Shown: positions 34,855-43,143 of the stretch, in pieces
How positions within the stretch are numbered: position 1 is the stretch's first letter
How the letters are laid out: each line of letters starts with the position of its first letter
Source: Paenibacillus rubinfantis
GTDB taxonomy: Bacteria; Bacillota; Bacilli; Paenibacillales; Paenibacillaceae
Direction of reading: 5' to 3'
Assembly: GCF_001486505.1 (NCBI RefSeq)
Contig: NZ_LN909066.1
Coordinates: forward strand, 1,530,452-1,594,451
Length of the DNA stretch: 64,000 nucleotides
Program-made: the position numbers and the translations under genes
The notes under the pieces: model-generated
What the model was told of the DNA's origin: nothing
Database searches by the model: none
What the model saw: the letters and a program-made list of their open reading frames with translations, nothing else

Positions 34855-35976
34855 CTATATTTTGCGGTGCTTGCGCAACGCGAGGACATTCGCGAGCATA
34901 AATACAAGGGATAACCCTGCTAACACGTAAACGTCCAGCGCGATTCCGCTCCATCCCTCGCCGCGGATCATGATGCCGCGCAGCGCATCCGCTCCGTATT
35001 TCAGCGGTGTGATATGGGTAATCCAGCGAAGCCAAGGCGAAATGCTCTCCAAGTCAAACAATCCGGAGAAAAACACCTGCGGCACGATAACGATCGGAAT
35101 GAACTGGATCATCTGGAATTCCGTGTTGGCAAATGCCGACAGCAACGTACCGAAACTCAGCGCCGCAAGAGACAGCAGCAGCATGATGAGCAGAACGTAC
35201 CCGAAGGAGCCAACCATCAGGCTGCCGAGCCCATACACCGTAAATCCGGCGATCAATACCGCTTGCAGGCTGGTGAAGATGCCGAATCCAGCCATATAGC
35301 CGGTCACGATTTCCCAGCGGCGCAGCGGGGTGGCAAGCAGCCGCTCCAGCGTACCGCTGGTTCGCTCGCGCAGAAAGGACACGCCTGCGATCAGGAATAC
35401 GAAGAAGAAGGCGAACAACCCGATGAGCACGGGACTTAAGCTGTCAAAGGTCGATAAATCTGCGGATCCGTGCAGGTATTCAAATACCGGTGTCTGAACC
35501 ATCCCCTGAGGGGGCTTAGTGCCACTTTGGCTGACCGCCGCCTCATTCGTAGGATCAGCGGCGGCGTTCTCATGATTCCGATCTTGGGCCATCCCCGTTG
35601 GGGTCCCTTGCCCCTGTAGTGTTTTTTGCATCAGCAACAGGACGGCCCGGTTTTTGGACGGATCGCTGCCTTCCAGCTTAACATGCGCCGCCCCCTGGTC
35701 TAAGCGAATAAACGCATCGATCTCTTGACTCTCCAAGGCCGCCTCAGCCGCTTCAACGGTATCGTAGGCAGTTAGTTTCGGATCGGCCGCGGTTAATTTC
35801 TCCGTAATCGCAGCGGGCAGCTGCACGGTACCGATTTTGGGTTGGTAGATGTCTCCATTAAACACTAGATACATTAAGGATAAGACCAGAAGCGGGGCGA
35901 CGACCAACAGCGCCATCGTTCTTTTGTCATGGATAAACTGACGAACGATACGAACAATCACAGCCCGGATTCTCAT
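34855..35976 (-). CDS. ABC-2 type exporter permease
   Basis: A 373-residue permease of the YhaP/DrrB-like ABC-2 class. One N-terminal helix is followed by a large extracellular domain (about 40-170) and five more helices. The conserved loop VSFLRERTSGTLERLLATPLRRWEIVTGY and the late FFSGLFDLESISPWLRWITHITPLKY are diagnostic (quoted in part across residues 205-320). It overlaps the ATPase gene by four bases. It probably exports a drug or lipid. Confidence 0.93.
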   Translation of the reverse strand: MRIRAVIVRIVRQFIHDKRTMALLVVAPLLVLSLMYLVFNGDIYQPKIGTVQLPAAITEKLTAADPKLTAYDTVEAAEAALESQEIDAFIRLDQGAAHVKLEGSDPSKNRAVLLLMQKTLQGQGTPTGMAQDRNHENAAADPTNEAAVSQSGTKPPQGMVQTPVFEYLHGSADLSTFDSLSPVLIGLFAFFFVFLIAGVSFLRERTSGTLERLLATPLRRWEIVTGYMAGFGIFTSLQAVLIAGFTVYGLGSLMVGSFGYVLLIMLLLSLAALSFGTLLSAFANTEFQMIQFIPIVIVPQVFFSGLFDLESISPWLRWITHITPLKYGADALRGIMIRGEGWSGIALDVYVLAGLSLVFMLANVLALRKHRKI

Positions 35977-36707
35977 GCGCGAACACCTCCGTAATACAAA
36001 AATGCTTCCTCAATCGTCGCGCTGCCGGTCTCCTGTTTCAGTGCCTCCGGCGTCCCTACAGCGATCAGATTTCCGTCCCTCACCATCCCGAGTCGATGGC
36101 ATTTGTCCGCTTCGTCCATGACATGGGTGGTGACGAGAATCGTCGTGCCCTTTTGGCTGAGGTTCTCGAACTCGTTCCAAATCGACTGGCGCAGCACCGG
36201 GTCGATCCCGACGGTAGGTTCGTCGAGAATCAGCACCTCGGGCTCATGTATGAGCGCAATCGCCAGCGACAATCGGCGCTTCATCCCGCCGGAGTACGCG
36301 CCGACCGGGCGTTTCAGGTGCTCCGTCAGATTCACCAGCGCCATGACCTCATCGATGCGCCGCTTCATTTTCCCGCCGCGCAGTCCAAACAACGCTCCGA
36401 AAAACTCCAGGTTCTCCTTCGCCGTAAGCTCGTTGTACATCGCGTCAGATTGAGCCATATAACCGATGCGGTTCATCATGCTGAGCTTTGGCATCCGCGT
36501 ACCTAACACTTCAACCTCGCCGCGGGTCGCTTCGTCGATCCCGGCAATCATCTTCACGAATGTTGTCTTGCCCGAGCCCGATGGCCCCAACAGTCCAAAG
36601 ATCTCGCGGTGCCGGACCTCCAAACTGATGCCGTGCAGCACCTCATTCCCGCTAAAAGCCTTTGTTACCTCTCGTGTACGAATGCAAACTTCCGGGGTGT
36701 TGTTCAT
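35973..36707 (-). CDS. ABC exporter ATPase
   Basis: A 244-residue ATPase. Walker A GPSGSGKTTF, signature YSGGMKRRLSLAIAL, Walker B VLILDEPTVGID, and the switch His in LVTTHVMDEADKC. It ends with a short tail containing SATIEEAFLYYGG, typical of drug/lipid ABC-2 ATPases. First gene of the TetR-controlled efflux operon. Confidence 0.95.
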   Translation of the reverse strand: MNNTPEVCIRTREVTKAFSGNEVLHGISLEVRHREIFGLLGPSGSGKTTFVKMIAGIDEATRGEVEVLGTRMPKLSMMNRIGYMAQSDAMYNELTAKENLEFFGALFGLRGGKMKRRIDEVMALVNLTEHLKRPVGAYSGGMKRRLSLAIALIHEPEVLILDEPTVGIDPVLRQSIWNEFENLSQKGTTILVTTHVMDEADKCHRLGMVRDGNLIAVGTPEALKQETGSATIEEAFLYYGGVRA

Positions 36708-36744
36708 TTCGGATTCACTCCTCTATGGGGAGATTTAATAAAAT

Positions 36745-36823
36745 GTGAGTAATTACTCACTCTCGTTCGATGAGATAAAGATACTCCTTTTGCGGATGGC
36801 GTGTCAAGTGAGTAATCACTCAT
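36745..36823. promoter_or_regulatory. Paired TetR operators
   Basis: GTGAGTAATTACTCAC (36745-36760) is a perfect 16-bp palindrome. GTGAGTAATCACTCAT (36808-36823) is a near copy 63 bp away, six helical turns. They lie before the ATPase gene and fit dimer operators for the TetR protein of the operon. Confidence 0.7.
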
Positions 36824-36902
36824 TTTTTTGGGGTGATGAGTCCTTTTCCCTCTCTAGCGGTGCGTCGATCCAGCCGGCTGGAGGAGGGGCTGGGCGTCTC
36901 TG

Positions 36903-37162
36903 CTCGTCGGTCCACCCCAGCCGGGAGACCAAAATGTTGCAAAACCTACAACATTTCAGCGACGGAAGCGCGCTTGGCCAGTAATATGTTGCAAAAAGTG
37001 CAACATTTAGGCTCTCCTGGCGCGATATCGCACGCAAATGTTGTAGTTACTACAACATTTCGCCCGAGTCGCCGCCATGGGCCCAAAAATGTTGTACATA
37101 ATACAACATTTCGCGTCTCCCATGGCAGCTGGGGGCGACAGGAGGAGGGCAGGCCTCCTCCA
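36903..37162. repeat. 260-bp repeat unit, copy 1
   Basis: Starts CTCGTCGGTCCACCCCAG. It holds five inverted repeats centred near 36944, 36996, 37048, 37099 and 37151, that is every 51-52 bp. The first four have arms of the type AAATGTTG/CAACATTT (the third is a perfect 12-1-12 dyad). The fifth has GC-rich arms GGAGGAGG/CCTCCTCC. Confidence 0.95.
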
Positions 37163-37424
37163 CTCGTCGGTCCACCCCAGCCGGGAGACCAAAATGTTGC
37201 AAAACCTACAACATTTCAGCGACGGAAGCGCGCTGGGCGAGTAATATGTTGCAAAAAGTGCAACATTTAGGCCCTCCTCGCGCGATATCGCACGCAAATG
37301 TTGTAGTTACTACAACATTTCGTCCGAGTCGCCGCCATGGGGCCCAAAAATGTTGTACCTAATGCAACATTTTGCTTCTCCCATGGCAGCTGGGGGCGAC
37401 AGGAGGAGGAGCAGGCTTCCTCCA
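37163..37424. repeat. 260-bp repeat unit, copy 2
   Basis: Repeats copy 1 with about a dozen substitutions and one extra G near 37340. Dyads are centred near 37204, 37256, 37308, 37360 and 37412. In the fourth, arms read AAATGTTGTA and TGCAACATTT, where one pair has become G-T, still pairable in RNA. Confidence 0.95.
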
Positions 37425-37474
37425 CACGCCCCTCCACCAGGACCCGTCACTCCCCGCTTGCTCGGCTCTACCTC

Positions 37475-38152
37475 CTACGCCAATCCCTCCGCCGAGCGGT
37501 CTGTCAGCTCATAGCGGCAAATATAGGTGCCGGAGGCTACGGGGCGCAGCCATCCCTTATCCACCAGGCGGTTCAGCCGGTTGCGGGCAGTGCGGAAATT
37601 CACCGAGCCCTGCTCCATCACGTCCCGCGGGCGAACCGTCCCTCCGAGGTGCCAGGCCAGACGCAGCACCTCACTTTCGGCCGGAGAAGCCAGACTGGAG
37701 CCTTTCAAGCCGGATTGACTTTTCAACAAATAAGGGCCTACTGCCAAATTCAGAAGCATCCGGCAAACCTCCGGACGGTACTGGATATCGTCGAAGGAGA
37801 AATGGAGCATTTTCCATCCCATACTGGTCAGGAAGGTGTCGCGATTTAGCGCATAGCTGAACTTTTCCCGGTCCATGTCCTTCACATGGCTTTGAAACCC
37901 GTCGCATTCGATACCAAAGCGGCCGTACGGCGGAAGAAAAGCAAAGTCGAGAAACTGCGACTTGCGGTTCCAGTCGTAAATCTCATACTCCGGATGCAGA
38001 TGTTCCAATGTTCCGAACAACGGCCACCATACGTTTTGCAACAGCAGCTTTTCCGCGTATTGATGGCCCCGCTGCAGCCTCCCTTTACGCTCTCCCGTTC
38101 TACCTGCCAAATGCTTCTCCAAAAATGCCTGATGCGCCTGATCAAAGTCCAT
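37475..38152 (-). CDS. DUF559-like endonuclease-fold protein with C-terminal winged helix
   Basis: A 225-residue protein. Residues about 45-150 follow the PD-(D/E)xK pattern of DUF559/Vsr-like nucleases: LDFAFLPPYGRFGIECDGFQSH, then a basic-helix NRDTFLTSMGWKMLHFSFDD. Residues 165-225 look like a winged helix (TVRPRDVMEQGSVNFRTARN, then LVDKGWLRPVASGTYICRYEL), probably DNA-binding. The ATG at 38152 is preceded by GAGGGAGG; an earlier in-frame start would run into the exoA terminator. It reads toward the palindrome array, which begins 50 bp past its stop. Function unknown; it might act on that array. Confidence 0.7.
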   Translation of the reverse strand: MDFDQAHQAFLEKHLAGRTGERKGRLQRGHQYAEKLLLQNVWWPLFGTLEHLHPEYEIYDWNRKSQFLDFAFLPPYGRFGIECDGFQSHVKDMDREKFSYALNRDTFLTSMGWKMLHFSFDDIQYRPEVCRMLLNLAVGPYLLKSQSGLKGSSLASPAESEVLRLAWHLGGTVRPRDVMEQGSVNFRTARNRLNRLVDKGWLRPVASGTYICRYELTDRSAEGLA

Positions 38153-38186
38153 ACCTCCAACCCGCCTCCCTCTAAAAATAAAAAAG

Positions 38187-38233
38187 AACGCCCCTAAAAC
38201 CGCAGCTCGTACGGTCATAAGGACGTTCTTCGT
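38187..38233 (-). terminator. Terminator of exoA
   Basis: On the minus strand AAGAACGTCC and GGGGCGTTCTT pair around about 24 bases, followed by TTTTATTTTTAG. Confidence 0.7.
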
Positions 38234-38248
38234 CTATATCCGATTATA

Positions 38249-39004
38249 TCACCATTCCACCGTCAACGACACCGGACAATGGTCGCTGCCCAGGATGTGG
38301 CAGTCGATCCCCGCATCCTTTAGCTGCGGCTCCAACCGAGAGGAGGCGAGGAAGTAGTCGATCCGCCAGCCGATGTTGCGCTCGCGAATCTTCGGCATGT
38401 ACGACCACCAGCTGTACACGCCCTCGCGGTCCGGATAGAAATACCGGAACGTATCGGTGAACCCGGACGCCAGCAGATCGGTCATTTTGCCCCGTTCTTC
38501 CTGGGTGTAGCCGGAGTTACCTTCGTTCGACTTTGCGTTCTTAATATCGATGGGCATGTGCGCGACGTTCAGGTCGCCGCAAACCAACACCGGCTTGACC
38601 GCATCCAGCCCAGTCAGATAAGCGCGGAACCGGTCCTCCCACTCCATCCGATAGTCCAGGCGGGAGAGGTCGCGTTTCGCGTTGGGCGTATACACCGTCA
38701 CGAGGTAGAACTCCTCGAATTCCAGCGTGATGATCCGGCCCTCCGGCTCGGAATCCTCCTCCATGCCGTAGCGCACGGACAGCGGCTTGATCCGCGTGAA
38801 GACGGCGGTGCCGGAGTAGCCTTTTTTCTCCGCATAGTTCCAATATTGTTCGTAATCGCCTCCGAGATCCAGCTCGATCTGCCCTTCCTGCAGCTTCGTC
38901 TCCTGGAGGCAAAAAATATCCGCGTCCGCCTCCTTGAAATAGTCCAAAAACCCTTTGCCTACACAGGCCCGTAGTCCGTTCACATTCCATGAAACCAGCT
39001 TCAT
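38249..39004 (-). CDS. exoA: Exodeoxyribonuclease III / AP endonuclease
   Basis: A DNA-repair nuclease cutting at abasic sites and 3' ends. All family motifs are visible: LVSWNVNGLRA, metal-binding Glu in FCLQETKL, VYTPNAKRDLSRLDYR, GDLNVAH, and the final GSDHCPVSL. 251 residues is the normal size. The ATG at 39004 follows AAGGAGATCTGAA. It is a single gene between the endonuclease-like gene and the IsdG-like gene. Confidence 0.96.
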   Translation of the reverse strand: MKLVSWNVNGLRACVGKGFLDYFKEADADIFCLQETKLQEGQIELDLGGDYEQYWNYAEKKGYSGTAVFTRIKPLSVRYGMEEDSEPEGRIITLEFEEFYLVTVYTPNAKRDLSRLDYRMEWEDRFRAYLTGLDAVKPVLVCGDLNVAHMPIDIKNAKSNEGNSGYTQEERGKMTDLLASGFTDTFRYFYPDREGVYSWWSYMPKIRERNIGWRIDYFLASSRLEPQLKDAGIDCHILGSDHCPVSLTVEW

Positions 39005-39097
39005 TTCAGATCTCCTTGCTTGAAGTAATCCCGAGTCGCCGAAATCTAGCAACCTAATCTACCATCTAGCGATTCGATTCAACTTAAGTGTATCACG

Positions 39098-39433
39098 TCA
39101 CGCGCCGTTCAAAAAAGCCTTCCCCTTCTTCACCACCTGCGCATCGTACAGGTTCACCGTCGTGCTCAAAATGAACGAAGGCGGCTGCTGTCCCCGGCTA
39201 TTTTTGTGGCCCTGGATGTGCGCATCGCTTTTCTCCCAGTTCTTCCACGCTTCCTGCGACTCCCAGCGGATCACGACCACTACTTCCTCATGCTCTTGGC
39301 TCTTCCGATTGACCATCACGCTGATATCTACCAAGCCATCCATCTGGTCCAACGGACTCTCCGCGCTAAACCGCGCGAGCACCTTGTCGCTGTTGCCTTT
39401 CTCAATCACCATTGTCCTTGTCATGACAAACAT
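39098..39433 (-). CDS. Antibiotic-biosynthesis-monooxygenase fold protein (IsdG/HmoA-like)
   Basis: A 111-residue ferredoxin-fold protein resembling heme-degrading monooxygenases: MFVMTRTMVIEKGNSDKV, PLDQMDGLVDISVM, VVVIRWESQEAWKNWEKSD, AHIQGHK. Trp57 and a His at 72 or 76 fit the IsdG triad; the Asn is not evident, as in some HmoA proteins. GGGGAGGAA sets the ATG at 39433. It lies 52 bases after the OppD-like gene and probably shares its Fur-controlled promoter, which supports a role in heme-iron release. Confidence 0.75.
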   Translation of the reverse strand: MFVMTRTMVIEKGNSDKVLARFSAESPLDQMDGLVDISVMVNRKSQEHEEVVVVIRWESQEAWKNWEKSDAHIQGHKNSRGQQPPSFILSTTVNLYDAQVVKKGKAFLNGA

Positions 39434-39485
39434 TCCGATAGGTTCCTCCCCATGAAAAATAGTGCCTTGCCCCTCTTCCGTTATG

Positions 39486-40547
39486 TTACGCTTTCGCCAA
39501 TACCGGGGCCTCATAAACCCCCGGCAGCCCGCGGCGCTTCCGGATCACCGCTTCCGGCGGCTGAACCGCCGGAGCCTGCGGATGCAGCAGCCACGACTTC
39601 ACCGCATGCGTATCCGAAACCTGATACAGTGGCGGCTCCTGCTCGAAGTCGATCTTCATCGCATACGAGCTCCGCAACGCGAAGGCGTCTCCCTTCGGCG
39701 GACGGATCAAATCCGGCGGCGTGCCCGGGATCGCCGTCAGCTTCCCGCCACCGTTTCCTTCCAGGCTTGGCATCGAAGCCAGCAGTCCCCAGGTGTACGG
39801 ATGCCGAGGATCATAGAAGATTTCCTCCACCGTTCCGGTCTCGACGATTTGCCCGGCATACATGACCGCCACGCGGTCTGCCATTTTCGCCACCACACCC
39901 AGATCATGTGTGATGAAAATAATCGCGGTGCCGATCTTCCGCTGCAGCTCCTTCATCAATTCCAGGATCTGCGCCTGGATCGTCACGTCCAATGCCGTCG
40001 TAGGCTCATCCGCAATCAGCAGCTTCGGATTTGCCGCCAGGGCGATGGCGATAACCACGCGCTGCCGCATCCCGCCGCTAAACTCGTGCGGGTACTGGTG
40101 GAACCGCCGCTCCGGCGACGGAATCCCAACCAGTCCCAGAAGCTCTACAGCTCGCTGGTAAGCGGCGTCCTTGGACATATGCTCATGGGTATGAAGCACC
40201 TCAGTGATCTGCTTGCCTACCTTCATCGTCGGGTTCAACGAGGTCATCGGATCTTGAAAGATCATCCCGATCTCCTTGCCGCGAATCCGCTGCATTTGCT
40301 TCTCGGTCTTGCCGATCAGCTCCTGCCCATCAAACCAGATCTCCCCGCGCTTATATACGCCTTGCGGCCGGGGGACCAGCTGCATGACGGCCTGGGAGGT
40401 GACGCTTTTACCCGAACCGGATTCCCCCACAATCGCCAGCGTCTCCCCTTTGTCGACGTGAAAGTTGACGCCGCGAATCGCCTGCACCTCGCCCTCCCGG
40501 GTATGGAACGAGATGGCTAAATCTTTAACCTCTAATAGATGCTCCAT
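39486..40547 (-). CDS. OppD/DppD-type ABC ATPase without partner genes
   Basis: A 353-residue peptide/nickel-type ATPase. Walker A GESGSGKSV, MIFQDPMTSLNP, signature FSGGMRQRVVIAIAL, Walker B LLIADEPTTALDV, and the OppD/F C-terminal domain with GTVEEIFYDPRHPYTWGLL and the Cys-free PPKGDAF segment. Normally encoded with OppF and two permeases; none is present. A Fur box lies in its promoter and the next gene is IsdG-like, so it may power iron, heme or siderophore uptake with permeases encoded elsewhere (inference). Confidence 0.9.
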   Translation of the reverse strand: MEHLLEVKDLAISFHTREGEVQAIRGVNFHVDKGETLAIVGESGSGKSVTSQAVMQLVPRPQGVYKRGEIWFDGQELIGKTEKQMQRIRGKEIGMIFQDPMTSLNPTMKVGKQITEVLHTHEHMSKDAAYQRAVELLGLVGIPSPERRFHQYPHEFSGGMRQRVVIAIALAANPKLLIADEPTTALDVTIQAQILELMKELQRKIGTAIIFITHDLGVVAKMADRVAVMYAGQIVETGTVEEIFYDPRHPYTWGLLASMPSLEGNGGGKLTAIPGTPPDLIRPPKGDAFALRSSYAMKIDFEQEPPLYQVSDTHAVKSWLLHPQAPAVQPPEAVIRKRRGLPGVYEAPVLAKA

Positions 40548-40674
40548 TGTAACTCAACTCCTCTTCTCCAAACGTCCTATCCATCCAAGGACGGCTTCTC
40601 TATCTAAAACGACACCCCCGTTTAGTGCATTGAAGGTTTCGCCAACCATTCGCCAATATCAATAAATTAGTTGT

Positions 40675-40725
40675 TGATAATGATTATCATTATTAAGTAT
40701 AGCATGTTTCCTTGCCAAAGCTCAA
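40675..40725 (-). promoter_or_regulatory. Promoter and perfect Fur box of the OppD-IsdG operon
   Basis: On the minus strand TTGAGC (40725-40720), 18 bases, TATACT (40701-40696). Directly downstream lies TGATAAT-G-ATTATCA (40675-40689), identical to the box at 30124-30138 and covering the transcription start. Confidence 0.75.
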
Positions 40726-40858
40726 TTGGAAAAACTCCTCCGGCTTGCCAATCTTCCTGTGACCTTTTTCCCTATACACCTAATCAAGCGATGTGCTATG
40801 ATATCGAATATGCAAAGATTTAGAGATATGAAACTTTAGATTTTAAGGAGTTTAGTCG

Positions 40859-41188
40859 ATGGACGCGAACCTGCAACAGTTTAAGGCGGAATTTTTCAAA
40901 GCTCTCGCCCATCCGATGCGAATCCGTATTTTGGAGGTGCTGAGCGAAGGCGAGCGGAATGTCAACGAGCTGCAAGCGATCCTCGGATCGGAAGGGTCGG
41001 CCGTGTCCCAGCAACTAGCTGTTCTTCGCGCCAAAAATCTGGTCAACACGGTCAAGGAAGGTACTACGGTCGTATACTCACTGCGAGATCCGCTCCTTAA
41101 GGATTTACTCGCGGTGGCCCGGCAAATTTTCGATAATCATTTGGTCGAATCGATTTCCTTACTGCAAGGGATCCGCAAACAAAAATAA
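40859..41188 (+). CDS. ArsR-family regulator
   Basis: A 109-residue winged-helix repressor: FFKALAHPMRIRILEVLSEG, NVNELQAILGSEGSAVSQQLAVLRAKNLV, and wing GTTVVYSLRDP. There are no Cys residues, so it is not a classical metal-thiol sensor; related Cys-free members control sulfur or anion genes. AAGGAG precedes the ATG. A terminator and 104 bases separate it from the SulP gene, which it may control. Confidence 0.92.
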   Translation: MDANLQQFKAEFFKALAHPMRIRILEVLSEGERNVNELQAILGSEGSAVSQQLAVLRAKNLVNTVKEGTTVVYSLRDPLLKDLLAVARQIFDNHLVESISLLQGIRKQK

Positions 41189-41200
41189 GGAACCCGAGGT

Positions 41201-41230
41201 TTCCCCGCCGGGCTGCGGGGGATCTTTTTT
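41201..41230 (+). terminator. Terminator between ArsR and SulP genes
   Basis: TTCCCCGC, six-base loop, GCGGGGGA, then TCTTTTTT. It may be partial, allowing some read-through into the SulP gene. Confidence 0.8.
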
Positions 41231-41292
41231 GTTTACCGGGATAGGTCATGCTGCATGAACTGCAGATTTCTAGGAAAAGAAGGGTTTAACGG

Positions 41293-43068
41293 ATGAAGTG
41301 GATAGGAAGGTTCAGAAATTATAACGCGGCCTCGTTTCGTAAAGATTTGATTTCTGGATGTATCGTGGGCATCGTCGCGATCCCGCTGGGGATGGCTTTT
41401 GCGATCGCGTCCGGCGTCAAGCCGGAGTATGGGCTGTACACGACAATTGTCGCCGGGATCCTCATCTCGCTGCTGGGGGGCTCGCGATTTCAGATCGGCG
41501 GGCCTACAGGGGCATTTATCCCGATTCTGCTCGCCATCGTGCTGCAATACGGATATGAAAACCTGCTGATCGCCGGCTTCCTGGCCGGGATCTTTTTAGT
41601 GCTGATGGGGCTGCTCCGGCTTGGAACGCTGATCAAGTTCATTCCGCGGCCGGTCACAATCGGGTTTACCGCCGGGATTGCGGTGACGATTTTCAGCGGG
41701 CAAATCGGCAACTTTCTCGGATTGACCGGGATGAAGCGGCATGAGTATTTTCATGAAAATATGCAGGAAATCGCCCTTCATTTCAACACTTTGAACGTCT
41801 ACAGCCTCCTGACGGCGGCTATTTGCTTGGCAGCGCTGCTGTTGACGCCGAAGGTGCTGCCGAAAATCCCCGGTTCGCTGGTTGGCATCCTCGTCTCCAC
41901 GCTTGCTGCAGCCTGGCTGTTCCCGGGGAAGGTGACGACGATCGGCTCCGCTTACGGGGCGATCCCCGGCGGCTTGCCTAGCCTCCGCCCGCTGTCGTTG
42001 TCCTGGGACAGCGTTATGCCGATGCTGCAGCCGGCGCTGATCATCGCCTTGCTCGGCAGCATCGAATCGCTGCTCTCGGCGGTGGTGGCGGACGGGATGA
42101 CCGGCACCCGCCACAACAGCAACCGCGAGTTGATTGGGCAAGGTCTCGCCAACCTCGCCGCCCCGCTGTTCGGCGGCATCCCGGCGACCGGCGCGATCGC
42201 CCGCACGGCGACGAATATCAAGAACGGGGCGGTCTCCCCGATGTCCGGGATCATCCATGGGATCGTCGTGCTGCTGATCGTAGCGTTGTTCGCACCCTAC
42301 GCGTCCAACATTCCGCTCGCCAGCATGGCCCCGATTCTGATGGTGGTCGCCTGGAACATGAGCGAGCGCAAAGCGTTCGCCCACATGCTAAAGACGCGGA
42401 CCGGCGACACGATCGTGCTGCTCGTTACCTTCCTGCTCACGGTGTTCACCACGTTGACGACCGCCGTCGAAGTGGGTTTGGTGCTTGCCGTCGTGCTGTT
42501 CGTCAAACGGATGGGCGAGCTGCTTACCGTCGACAAGGTGCTGCCTGACCTGGCTTCTGGCAAGGAAAAGGTTCGGGCGCAGATGGTGACGGAGGATCAT
42601 GATTGCCCGCAGGTCTCGATTTTTACCGTCGATGGGCCGTTGTTCTTCGGAGCCTCCCAAGCGTTTGACCGGTTCGTCTCGCAAATTGAAGGCGGCCAGC
42701 TGCGGGTGGTGTTGATCCGGATGGGGAAGGTGCCGTTTATGGATACGACCGGTGAAGCGAATTTCGCCGCCTTAATCAAACACCTTCACAAAGCCGGCAT
42801 CACCGTCCTCGTCTCTGGCCTGCGTGCCCAGCCGCATAAGCTGATGAGCAAAACCGGCTGCTACGAGAAGATCGGCGAAGCGAACTTCTTTGAAAATACC
42901 GGTGAAGCTCTGACCTATGCGTTGGGAATCATCAATGTCGATCAATGCCGGGGCTGCCGTCACTTCGCTTTCCGCGAATGTACCGGGCTGTGCGGCGCGG
43001 AACCGGAACGCAAGTCGTTGCCGGAACTAGCCGGGACGCGAGTGCAGGATGGGCGAGTAACGGTGTAA
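41293..43068 (+). CDS. SulP-family anion transporter with STAS domain
   Basis: A 591-residue permease for sulfate, bicarbonate or similar anions. About ten to twelve helices precede a STAS domain (about residues 440-555, with VDGPLFFGASQAFDRF and RMGKVPFMDTTGEANF). Signature parts are AIPLGMAFAIASGVKPEYGLY and GGPTGAFIPI. The extreme C-terminus is unusual: CRGCRHFAFRECTGLCG places four Cys in a zinc-ribbon-like spacing after the STAS domain. It lies behind an ArsR regulator. Confidence 0.93.
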   Translation: MKWIGRFRNYNAASFRKDLISGCIVGIVAIPLGMAFAIASGVKPEYGLYTTIVAGILISLLGGSRFQIGGPTGAFIPILLAIVLQYGYENLLIAGFLAGIFLVLMGLLRLGTLIKFIPRPVTIGFTAGIAVTIFSGQIGNFLGLTGMKRHEYFHENMQEIALHFNTLNVYSLLTAAICLAALLLTPKVLPKIPGSLVGILVSTLAAAWLFPGKVTTIGSAYGAIPGGLPSLRPLSLSWDSVMPMLQPALIIALLGSIESLLSAVVADGMTGTRHNSNRELIGQGLANLAAPLFGGIPATGAIARTATNIKNGAVSPMSGIIHGIVVLLIVALFAPYASNIPLASMAPILMVVAWNMSERKAFAHMLKTRTGDTIVLLVTFLLTVFTTLTTAVEVGLVLAVVLFVKRMGELLTVDKVLPDLASGKEKVRAQMVTEDHDCPQVSIFTVDGPLFFGASQAFDRFVSQIEGGQLRVVLIRMGKVPFMDTTGEANFAALIKHLHKAGITVLVSGLRAQPHKLMSKTGCYEKIGEANFFENTGEALTYALGIINVDQCRGCRHFAFRECTGLCGAEPERKSLPELAGTRVQDGRVTV

Positions 43069-43087
43069 GCAATCTCGCAAAAAAATT

Positions 43088-43122
43088 AGGCTCCAAATGA
43101 CAAATTACGTCTTTTGGAGCCT
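43088..43122. terminator. Bidirectional intrinsic terminator
   Basis: AGGCTCCAAA and TTTGGAGCCT (10-bp perfect stem, 15-base loop) with AAAAAATT before and TTTC after; it separates SulP from the AT-rich ABC cluster. Confidence 0.8.
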
Positions 43123-43143
43123 TTCTATCGTCCTACTTCATCA

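Larger units (their letters stand above)
36824..37474. other. Gene-free region occupied by a phased palindrome array
   Basis: Between the TetR operators and the endonuclease-like gene I see no real gene. Open frames of 73-145 codons exist on both strands but only mirror the repeat. The region is filled by two 260-bp direct repeats, each carrying five inverted repeats. Confidence 0.8.

Noticed and set aside
36833..37297. Open frames of 73-145 codons on both strands across the palindrome array
   Set aside because: They merely mirror the DNA repeat, lack ribosome sites, and have no plausible protein composition.
36903..37424. CRISPR array
   Set aside because: The intervals between dyads are themselves repeated in the second 260-bp copy, the repeats are palindromes of varying sequence, and there are no cas genes.
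39462..40520. 352-codon plus-strand frame opposite the OppD-type ATPase
   Set aside because: The minus strand encodes all ABC ATPase motifs; the plus frame is an Arg/His-rich shadow.
41596..42384. 262-codon minus-strand frame inside the SulP gene
   Set aside because: Antisense to a strongly recognisable transporter; a GC-skew shadow rich in Arg, Gly and His.
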